A stretch of 64,000 nt of DNA from Chloropicon primus (taxonomy: Eukaryota; Chlorophyta; Chloropicophyceae; Chloropicales; Chloropicaceae): the NCBI GenBank assembly GCA_023205875.1, contig CP060761.1, positions 186,001 through 250,000 on the forward strand, written 5' to 3'. Below, piece by piece: positions 56,857 to 64,000 of the stretch. The position numbers and the translations under genes are program-made. The stretch's first letter is position 1. Every line of letters begins with the position of its first letter. The notes under the pieces are model-generated. The model made no database searches. It worked only from the letters and a program-made list of their open reading frames with translations, and was not told where the DNA came from.

Positions 56857-57918
56857 ATGGCGTCAAGAGGGGTGACGACGTCCTCGCGTTGTTGCAGACC
56901 TTCGCTGAAGGGATGGTCTGCCTCCCTGAGGAAGGCGCAAGGCTCTGAGAGTCGGCGCTCGGCGAGACGGTCGGGCAGGGGTGGTGCCGAGACCTGCGCC
57001 TCCGTGGCGGCAAGCGTGACGGAGGTGAGCGTGCCCATGGTCGGCGAGGTGGAGGAGGACGCGTGCTTGGAGATGGTGAGGAGGCTGAAGAAGGTGGAGC
57101 TGTCGATGGACGGGCACGAGGAGAGCGTCTCGGTGAGCTTTGTCGGGCCGAGTACTTTGGGCGACGCGAGCAAACCGGCCCTGCTGATGCTTCACGGTTT
57201 CGACAGCTCCTGCCTGGAGTTCAGGAGGCTTTTCCCTCTCCTCGAGGAAGAGTTCTCCGTGTACGCGGTGGACGTCCTGGGGTGGGGGTTCACGAACAGC
57301 AAGGGGCAAGACTGCGGCCCCAAGTTCAAGTCGAGCGCGGTGGTGGAGTTCATCGACAAGGTGGTGGGCTCGGGGGGGAAGGTCACCGTGCTGGGCGCCA
57401 GCCTCGGCGGTGCCCTGGCCATCGATCTCGCGGCGACGAGGCCGGACTTGGTGGACAAGCTCGTGCTCGTCGACGCGCAGGGCTTCCAGGACGGCCTGGG
57501 GGCGCTGCAGTACCTTCCGGACTTTCTGACCAAGTTCTTTCTGGAAATTTTGAGGTCCGTGCCTCTGCGGAACCAGGCCAACAAGATGTCGTACTTTAGG
57601 AAAGACGAGTTTGCGACGGAGGATGCCTTGAAGATCGGCCGGCTCCACTGCTTCAAGGACGATTGGGTCAGCGGCAACTTGACCTTCATCAAGAGTGGCG
57701 GGCTTGCGGTGAGCGAGCTCATTCCAAGGATACAGCAGCAGACTCTGGTGGTCTGGGGCGACAACGACGAGATCCTCCCCAAGGAGGACAAGTTCAGATT
57801 CGTGGACGCCATTCCGAACTCAAACCTGAGAATCATCGCGGAATGCGGTCACGTTCCGCACTTGGAGAAGCCCCAAGAGCTCGCGTTTTACATCAAGGAA
57901 ATGCACGACAGGGCGTGA
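56857..57918 (+). CDS. Plastid alpha/beta hydrolase
   Basis: 353 residues from the ATG at 56857. Residues 1-55 are Ser/Arg-rich with few acids, a transit peptide. The fold opens with PALLMLHGFDSSCLEFRRL, carries VYAVDVLGWGFTN, the nucleophile elbow VLGASLGGALAI (Ser in GASLGG), LVVWGDNDEILP (acid) and AECGHVPHLEKP (His). All three catalytic residues are in place. It is similar in plan to plastid hydrolases of the pheophytinase/epoxide-hydrolase-like group. Substrate unknown. It is convergent with the STN7-type kinase, 104 bp apart. Confidence 0.85.
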   Translation: MASRGVTTSSRCCRPSLKGWSASLRKAQGSESRRSARRSGRGGAETCASVAASVTEVSVPMVGEVEEDACLEMVRRLKKVELSMDGHEESVSVSFVGPSTLGDASKPALLMLHGFDSSCLEFRRLFPLLEEEFSVYAVDVLGWGFTNSKGQDCGPKFKSSAVVEFIDKVVGSGGKVTVLGASLGGALAIDLAATRPDLVDKLVLVDAQGFQDGLGALQYLPDFLTKFFLEILRSVPLRNQANKMSYFRKDEFATEDALKIGRLHCFKDDWVSGNLTFIKSGGLAVSELIPRIQQQTLVVWGDNDEILPKEDKFRFVDAIPNSNLRIIAECGHVPHLEKPQELAFYIKEMHDRA

Positions 57919-58022
57919 CTGATAAGGCGCTACGAACCGATTCAAAACTTGGTTTTACTAGTGATTTACATTTTTTTCCATCTTTGCCATCATCTCCCCC
58001 CCCTCTCTCGCCCGTGTGATGA

Positions 58023-59983
58023 TCAACCCGAGGTCTTGTACTTGTTGAAGTTCAGAAGGTTCAGAAAGGACTTTGGTCTCTTCCCCCTAAGGGAAGAGAT
58101 GGTCTTCTTTGCCTTCCAGGAGAAGACGTTGAACAGCCTTTCCTCCTTTGACCGCGTCCGCCTCGTGCCGCCACGCTTCTCCTTCTTCTCTTCCCTCACT
58201 GACCACCACTTGATCGTCTTGCTTGTGCTTGGGTCCCACATCTCGGCAATCTCTCGCTCCCTCACCGTCTTGGACTTGTTCTTCGACCTGATGTCGTCCA
58301 CCTCCTTCTCGGTCAACCCGACGGTGGACCCGGTGGTCATCCGGTCCGCGAGCCAATCCGATTGCTTTCTCATGCCTTCCGGAACGATCTCCCCCACCTG
58401 CTCCAGGAGAGCGGGCAGAACCCCGAGGCCGAAGTTCGACACGAAGGGATGAGACGCAGCAGCGCTGGCGCCGATCCTCCTGGAAGGATTGTTGTTGATC
58501 AAACGACGAAGCAAATCCCAGCCCCTGCCGTTGTCCATGTCCAGGATCTCAACGCCTTCGCTGTAGTTCCCCGCACTTCCCTTCTTCGTGATCAGCTCCC
58601 TCCACTTCAAGATGTCGTAGTCCAACCCCTCCAGCTGCCTGTTGAAGGCGATCAGCTGGTTGTCCCTCCTCAGCGAGGGGAAGCACATCTGAACGAGGAT
58701 CAGACCAACGCTGTACATGTCAAACCGGTCTGGTCTGTTCAGGTTCCACAGCACGGGGCTCAAGACAGCGGCCACCGGCAGCGGGGGTGCCTTGGGGGTG
58801 GAAGTACTCATGATGTACTTTTCTGGCGGGGCATAGCGCGGGTCCAGCAGGAACTCCTTTGGCAGGTAATTTATGCCCACCCTCAAGTCCGCCGCTGCGC
58901 CAAAATCGATGAACTTCAGCTTCCCCCTCTTGCCGCCCACCGCGGAGGGCAGCAGGATGTTCTCCGGCTTGACGTCTCTGTGCACAATCCCGGTGGAGTG
59001 CATCTCGTTCAGCGTGTCGAGGATCTCCTTCATCAGGACTCGGATCACCGCTGCCTGCCTCCTGCTTGGAGGGACGGACTTGTCGAGCGGCTTGCGGAGC
59101 AGCCTCTCCTCCAGATTTTCAGGAAACTTCTTGTCCTGGATGGCATCCGCGAGGGTTTCCTCGCCCTCGAACTTCCAAACCAGCCACAGAGGCGGCCTCT
59201 CCTTCTTCTTCTCCTGCGGGCCCTCGAAGGCGTCCACGAACTTGGGAACCCGGCCCGGGCAAACTCTGCGTCGCGGTCGAAGAAATCGTTTCCCGTGCGT
59301 TGTGCAGGGTCAGCACGAGGGGTGGGCGTGGAGGTCGGCGTCAGTCACAGAATGAGAGAGAGAGGGAGGGAGAGAGCACACGTACGCACGCACAAGAATC
59401 CGGCACACAACACAAGTTGTCTCGGTGCTTACCTCTCGAGCCTCTCGCACATCCAGACCTCTGCCTCGCCGTAGTCGTAGGCCTTCTTCACCACCAGCTC
59501 CTCCGTCGGCTTCCCACTCTTCATCTTGGCCTTGTAGACCTTCCCGAAGCCTCCGGTGCCCAGCACCCTGCCCAGAGCGATGTCTTTGGCGCTCAACTTG
59601 TTCCTGAAAAGAGAATAGAGAGGGGCCAAGAAGTAGTAATCGATGAAGCCAGGAAGGATGCCGGGCTGAGTGAAGAGGTACACGAAAGCCACCCCGCCAA
59701 GGCCGACGAGGGTCGGGTTGATGCCTCTGTTCTCCAGGCGCAAGCTTGGGTCGAGCGTGCTCCTGTGAATCATATCCCCGCACTTCATGCCACTGCAAGG
59801 CATGTACAAGGGCTCCAGCGCCAAGGTCAGCATATCCTTCAAGTGCGTCAAGTCACCCAACCCGAAGACGTCGTGAGGGAGTGCCCTCCTCACCACGGGC
59901 CTCCTCTTCGTCGCGGTCCTCCATGGCGTCCTCCTCCTCGCCACCCCCCTCGCCCCTCGCACAACAACTCCCTTCGCCTCCAT
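58023..59983 (-). CDS. STN7: Thylakoid state-transition kinase STN7/Stt7-like (two exons)
   Basis: Exon 1 is 59983-59433 and exon 2 is 59265-58023, with a 167-bp GT-AG intron, giving 597 residues. After a transit peptide comes PCSGMKCGDMIHRSTLDP. Cys63 and Cys68 form the C-x4-C pair that in STN7 lies in the lumen and controls redox activation. A membrane helix (about 89-108) and PGILPGFIDYYFLAPL precede the kinase. Kinase motifs are complete: GTGGFGKVYKA, VVKK, IVHRDVKPENILL, FIDFGAAADLR and DPRYAPPEKYIMS. STN7 phosphorylates LHCII to balance the two photosystems. The paralogue STN8 lacks the same Cys pair, which favours STN7. The basic tail is a usual site of regulation. Confidence 0.88.
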
Positions 59984-60156
59984 GGCTCTCCGCTCGTCAA
60001 AAAAATCTGATACGGCGAGGAGATCTTCTGAGATCTTATCTTGGAGAAAAAAACTGGAAGGTGCTTTGATGTTTTGTTCTTGTTCTTGTTTTTGTTCTTC
60101 TGGATGCGTGTATGGGGCGGGTTCTTTAATATATAGAATAACAACTTTACTTTAGT

Positions 60157-62526
60157 TTAGAAGGGGAAGGCGTTGTACTCCCTCAATATCACGGGCACGC
60201 TCGAGGGGGGGATCATGCCAACCTCGGTAGCAATCATGGTGATGAACTTCTCCGCCAGGGCGTCGTACCTGAGGTTCAGCAGCCTCAGGTTAGGCAAATC
60301 GTTCCAGTTCTGGAGACACGTGATCTCTGGTCTCCCCTTGACCTCCGCGAGGGCGTCGGGGTCCCCGAGCTCGTTGTGGGTGATGGCGTCGAGCTGAACC
60401 CTGTGGGAGAACTTGTACGTCTCGCAGCAGACCACCACCGGGATGTTGAAGGCCTTGGCGGTGACGGCGACGGCCGCGGCCCCGACCCTGGAGACCACCG
60501 TGCCGTTGGCCAGGGCGCTCGCGGCCCCGATGAACACCGAGGTCACCTGGGGCATGATGTAGGACAGGGAGGTGATGTAAGCGTACGTGCAAGAGATTCC
60601 GATGTCCGCGAGCTTGGAGACCATCTTGCGCCCCTCAAAGTGGGGCCTGCTGTCCACCACGATCACCCTGAACCTGGATCCCCTCTCGTGCGCGGCCTTG
60701 AAGGTCTTCAGGATGCTCGAGGAGAAGGCATACGTCAGGATCACGTCGCCTTCCCGGATCTTGGAGCTCGCCACGTCCGCTATCATGTCGCTCGCGTCGA
60801 TGATCTTGTCCTGGATGTACTGGTCGATCGTGTCGATCAGAATCTTCTTGGCCTCCATGTCTGGCGTGGAGGGGTCGATCGAACCTATTTTGGTCTTGAA
60901 GTACCTGATGGCGTTGCCCATCGTCACCGCGAGGGGTCTGCAGTCGATGAGAAACTGGATGATCACGTTGATGTGGTTCGTGAGGTCCCTCGTCAGGCTC
61001 TTGCCCGCTGGGGTGTTGTAGTCCTGGATCACGAGCTTGAAGATGGCGAGCATGGCCAGGCACCTGGCGTTGCCCCCAGAGATGCTCAGGTTGGCGTAAG
61101 CCTGCCCAAGCTTCACCACCTCGGGGTGCATGCCCCCCGAGAGAAGGGACTGGAAGGACTTTGGTAGAGTCTTGTTGTCGAACTGGGGAAGGTGGGAGAA
61201 GAGCTCCACGGACTTCTCTTGGGTCTCCCTCGGAACGAGAGACTTCCTCTTGTGCCTCTGGAGCTTCTTCTCGTTGTCGAACTCGCTCTGCGGGCCAGAT
61301 CGTGGCCGGCTGAGGGCAGCCGACGAAGTCTTCTCCGACTTCTTCTCGCTGCCCTTCTGCTGCTGCTCGCCCTTGAGAGCGGCCTTGGCGGCTCTCTGCT
61401 TCTCTTGCAGGGCCCTCCTCTCCGCCTTTGTGAGCTTTGGCTTTTCCTTCTTCACGAACTCCTTCTGGGGCTTCTTGGCCTTCTGGGCCTTCTTCTGCTT
61501 CTGCTGCTCGCCCTCGGGCTCGTCCTTCTTGGGGGCCTTCTTCTGCTCGTCCTCTGGCTCTTGGGGGGGAGCCCCGCCGTCACCCGCGGGTTTGCCGGGA
61601 CCCTTCGCCTCGGGCGCGACCGGCTCGAGGTCCGCTTCAGGCTTCTCCGCCGCCTTGGGGGCCTCCGACCCCTCAGCCTTGGGGGCCGAGGTTGCCGCCG
61701 CCTCCCCGGCAGCCCCGCCGCTCGCGTCCCTCTCCGCCCCTCTCGTGGTGGCGACGGCGGGGCTGCTCTCCTCCGCCGGGCTCGCATGGTCGTCGAGCTC
61801 AAGCTTCTTGCCCGGGTACTTCTTCGGCTGCTCCTCTTGCGGTCCGGCCGCCCCTCCCGCGGACGCCGACCCGATGAAGAGGGAGTCCACAGCCCTCCGC
61901 TCCTTTCCGTGCATCGGGCTGTGCGTCATGGACTCCGTTTGGGGCAGAATCATCACGGGAGACCTCAGGCTCAGGTGCACGAGGGGAGGCTCCCCGCCCG
62001 CCTTCTCCTGCTGCTCAGGCGGGGCCGCGTCTCCCCCCCCCGGAGCCTTCTCCGCCCCCGCGTCCTCCGGCTCTCCGGCGTCCGCGGTCGTCGCCGCGGC
62101 CGTCTGCGGCTGCTCCGCGGTCGTCGCCCCAACCAACTCCCCCCTCTCCTGGTGGGCGGGGTCCTCGTGAGCCTCGTCCTCGGCTTGCAGAAGCACCTGC
62201 TTCACCTCGTCCGTGCCGTGCACGAGGGTGTCCTCCTCCTCCGTCGCAGCCTCCGCCCCCCCAGCCTCCGTCGCCACCGGAGGCAAAGCCACCTCCACCT
62301 GGTCCACCTTCGGACTCACAACCTCGTCCTCATTCCCCGCCCCGACGCTCGTCGTCGACGCGCCAACGTCCTCCCCCTCCCCCTCCTCCCTCTCCCCCTC
62401 CACGCCACCCCCGCCGCTCTGAAGTGCAAGCGGAAGGGTCTGGCTGCTCACCTCGCTCGCCTCCTCGCTCGTCACCTCGAACCCCACAACCTTCACGGTC
62501 GGCGTCTTCAGATCCGCGTCCTCCAT
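60157..62526 (-). CDS. EIF2B4: Translation initiation factor eIF2B subunit delta
   Basis: Single exon, 789 residues from the ATG at 62524-62526; the open frame extends upstream without a likely start. The first 450 residues are disordered, rich in Glu, Ala, Pro and Lys, including a Lys-rich run (KKAQKAKKPQKEFVKKEKPK). The eIF2B alpha/beta/delta core fills about 470-789: DTIDQYIQDKIIDASDMIAD, GDVILTYAFSSSILKTFKAA, FRVIVVDSRPHFEGRKM, TSVFIGAASALANGTVVSRV and FNIPVVVCCETYKFSHRVQL. It is part of the exchange factor that reloads eIF2 with GTP. The unusually long N-terminus fits the delta subunit. Confidence 0.92.
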   Translation of the reverse strand: MEDADLKTPTVKVVGFEVTSEEASEVSSQTLPLALQSGGGGVEGEREEGEGEDVGASTTSVGAGNEDEVVSPKVDQVEVALPPVATEAGGAEAATEEEDTLVHGTDEVKQVLLQAEDEAHEDPAHQERGELVGATTAEQPQTAAATTADAGEPEDAGAEKAPGGGDAAPPEQQEKAGGEPPLVHLSLRSPVMILPQTESMTHSPMHGKERRAVDSLFIGSASAGGAAGPQEEQPKKYPGKKLELDDHASPAEESSPAVATTRGAERDASGGAAGEAAATSAPKAEGSEAPKAAEKPEADLEPVAPEAKGPGKPAGDGGAPPQEPEDEQKKAPKKDEPEGEQQKQKKAQKAKKPQKEFVKKEKPKLTKAERRALQEKQRAAKAALKGEQQQKGSEKKSEKTSSAALSRPRSGPQSEFDNEKKLQRHKRKSLVPRETQEKSVELFSHLPQFDNKTLPKSFQSLLSGGMHPEVVKLGQAYANLSISGGNARCLAMLAIFKLVIQDYNTPAGKSLTRDLTNHINVIIQFLIDCRPLAVTMGNAIRYFKTKIGSIDPSTPDMEAKKILIDTIDQYIQDKIIDASDMIADVASSKIREGDVILTYAFSSSILKTFKAAHERGSRFRVIVVDSRPHFEGRKMVSKLADIGISCTYAYITSLSYIMPQVTSVFIGAASALANGTVVSRVGAAAVAVTAKAFNIPVVVCCETYKFSHRVQLDAITHNELGDPDALAEVKGRPEITCLQNWNDLPNLRLLNLRYDALAEKFITMIATEVGMIPPSSVPVILREYNAFPF

Positions 62527-63141
62527 CACGACACGGCACGTCACGACACGACACGACACGACACGACGCCTCACGCCGCTTCGCTCTCCTCCTCTCCTCC
62601 TCTCCTCTCCGCCAGGGTCAAGCAAGCGCTAGAGCTTCTTCCCCGTCAGTCGTGTTGTTGTTGATGACGATGAACGATGCTGGTGCTGCGGAGGATGCCG
62701 GACGCCAATCCTCTCGAGGGAGGGCTCTTTCGAAAGAGGAAGGAGAGACGGTTCCGACGGTGTCCCCCCTCCCCGCTCCCCCTCCTCGACGCTCCCCCTC
62801 GGCACGGGAACTCACCTTTCCGATCGCGCGATGATCGATCGCGCGCTCCTCTTGCTTTTGAGAGAGAGAGAGAAAGCCGCCAAATCGATCGCGTGATCGA
62901 TCGAGGAAGAGGAAGAGGAAGAGGGAGCGATCGGGAGCGATCGCGCGCGAGGGACGGCGGCGAGGGTGCGATCGCACGATCGCCATCGAAGCGTCTCATC
63001 TTTCTCTTTCGAAAGAGCCGTCGCGATGGTGGTCGTGACGTGATTCGATTCTCCAGCAGGTCCTGGATTGATTGTTTGATTGATTGATTGATTGTTTGAT
63101 TGATTGATTGATTGATCAGGAGTGGTGTCGAGCACGTGGTG
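62527..63141. promoter_or_regulatory. Divergent promoter of eIF2B delta and RAD1, palindrome-rich
   Basis: 615 bp. It holds the 14-bp palindrome CTCTTTCGAAAGAG twice (62725-62738 and 63004-63017). Between them lies a dense cluster of CGATCG (about eight in 62820-62985). A CGACA pentamer run lies just upstream of the eIF2B start (about 62546-62570) and an ATTG repeat just upstream of RAD1 (about 63062-63117). No gene seen. Confidence 0.5.
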
Positions 63142-64000
63142 ATGGAGCACGGTGACGAGGCGGTGGTGAGGCTGACGGTGACGAACGCGTGGTCCCTCGC
63201 CGGGGTCCTCCACGCGCTGAAGACGTCCGCGGCGCAGTCGACTGGAGCGTCGTCCGGAAGCGGCGCAGGCCAAGCGAGGCGGGGCGGGGGTGCGAGCCAG
63301 CACGCGAGGGGCGGGGGGACGCGGGTGGTGTGCTCGGTGTGCCTGAGCTCGGAGGGGGCGCACATCCAGTGGGACGACGAGACGAAGAGCTTGCAGAGCC
63401 AGATCATGGTGAGGAAGGACTCCTTCTCGGACATTTACGTCCACCACACGGTGGAGGACAGGAGGGTGAAGTTCGGGGTGGGCCTGGGGCAGCTCGCGGA
63501 CACGCTCTCCCTCTTCGAGTCCGAGCTCGGGTCGTCGGAGGGGCTGGTGGTGAGCTACAACCCGAGCGACGAGAAGCAGCTGCAGATCGAGACGAGGTCC
63601 GTGGTTTCCCTGGACGACGTCGTCGTCGCGGAGGAGGGGGGCAGGGGGCGGCAGCAGCAGCGGGGGTCCTCCGCCCCGGAGGACGTGGAGGTGAACACCT
63701 ACGCGAAGATCGCCGTGCAGTCCGACCCCCCGGCGTACGTGGACTGGCTCGACGCCTGGGAGGGCCCCGACACCTCGTTCCACGTGCCGTCCCGCCTGCT
63801 GCGGGAGGCGGTGGAGGACCTGGAGTGGCCGGGGGGGAGCGTGAGGCTGAGCGTGACGAGGTCGCCGCCCCAGGTCGAGTTCGTGTCCGCGGGGGCGGGG
63901 GCCCTCAGCGTGAAGCTGCCGGAGAGCGAGGTCAGCGGCCTGCACTGCAGCGCGGACCACGTCTGCCACGCGTACAGCTTCAGGAGCCTGAGGAAGACCC
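63142..64000 (+). CDS. RAD1: RAD1, checkpoint clamp (9-1-1) subunit, partial
   Basis: Open from the ATG at 63142 to the right edge, at least 286 residues, with the C-terminus missing. The pattern is that of a PCNA-like fold: the first half ends in LVVSYNPSDEKQLQIETRSV, and the second begins YAKIAVQSDP, SFHVPSRLLREAVEDLEWPG and VRLSVTRSPPQVEFVSAGAG, as in RAD1. A Gly/Arg/Ser-rich insertion (about 33-60) and a second one (about 170-182) interrupt the first domain. RAD1 forms the ring with RAD9 and HUS1 that signals DNA damage. A short upstream exon cannot be excluded. Confidence 0.8.
   Translation, partial: MEHGDEAVVRLTVTNAWSLAGVLHALKTSAAQSTGASSGSGAGQARRGGGASQHARGGGTRVVCSVCLSSEGAHIQWDDETKSLQSQIMVRKDSFSDIYVHHTVEDRRVKFGVGLGQLADTLSLFESELGSSEGLVVSYNPSDEKQLQIETRSVVSLDDVVVAEEGGRGRQQQRGSSAPEDVEVNTYAKIAVQSDPPAYVDWLDAWEGPDTSFHVPSRLLREAVEDLEWPGGSVRLSVTRSPPQVEFVSAGAGALSVKLPESEVSGLHCSADHVCHAYSFRSLRKT

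Noticed and set aside
1-64000. tRNA, rRNA or snoRNA genes
   Set aside because: I looked for T-loop and box C/D patterns. Short C/D-like pairs in the 42 kb leader intron are too close together to be convincing.

Overview
This is nuclear DNA from a small, gene-dense green alga. The evidence is a WRKY transcription factor, a plastid state-transition kinase of the STN7/Stt7 type, a plastid disproportionating enzyme (DPE1), a plastid omega-6 desaturase, a nucleus-encoded plastid bL28 and a plant/animal-type GT29 sialyltransferase-like protein. All of these sit beside ordinary eukaryotic genes (NUP107, VPS50, eIF2B delta, uL23, DNAJC17, RAD1). Base composition is GC-rich. Genes are mostly single-exon, and the coding introns I placed are short (70-377 bp) and all GT-AG. 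A picoplanktonic prasinophyte such as Chloropicon would fit, but that is an inference. No rRNA, tRNA, CRISPR or virus-like element was recognised.

Layout. 1-3.7 kb holds a large minus-strand protein with two cyclic-nucleotide-binding (CNB) folds, cut by the left edge. 4.4-12.3 kb holds an alpha/beta hydrolase, a small helical protein, an odd protein with an AP2-like head and two nuclease-like halves, a basic coiled-coil protein, DNAJC17 and plastid bL28. 12.9-19.2 kb holds an F-box/WD40 gene whose last 248 bp of coding sequence start a perfectly tandem triplication of a 1,523-bp unit. Each unit carries a gene for a secreted protein built from two identical 130-residue repeats of unknown family. 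19.3-30.3 kb holds a DUF676-type esterase, a GT29 protein, DPE1, a WRKY factor, VPS50 and a G-patch protein. 30.4-34.3 kb holds a receptor guanylyl cyclase with the animal natriuretic-receptor order: ligand-binding domain, membrane helix, kinase-like domain, cyclase. 34.6-48 kb holds FAD6, NUP107, an unknown protein, a ubiquitin-like membrane protein, a CCHC-WW protein, a double SnoaL-like membrane protein and a small acidic protein. 48-64 kb holds a PP2C phosphatase with an RGG tail, uL23, a methyltransferase, two tandem coiled-coil paralogues with the same targeting peptide, a plastid alpha/beta hydrolase, an STN7-type kinase, eIF2B delta and RAD1, cut by the right edge.

How genes relate. 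There are no operons. Most neighbours are divergent pairs sharing a 0.3-0.9 kb promoter, or convergent pairs with only 10-110 bp between stops. Two genes could belong to one cyclic-nucleotide pathway: the receptor guanylyl cyclase, and 27 kb away the CNB protein, which carries a dense run of kinase-A/G-type phosphorylation motifs. Nothing in the sequence proves a link. Several genes serve the plastid: DPE1, FAD6, bL28, the STN7-type kinase, the two coiled-coil paralogues, and probably the hydrolases and the SnoaL protein.

The window also shows many local direct duplications at different scales: the 1,523-bp triplication, 390-bp internal repeats, a 331-bp promoter-plus-targeting-peptide block, about 140-bp and about 160-bp promoter repeats, and a 50-bp repeat. 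This suggests tandem duplication is an active source of change here.
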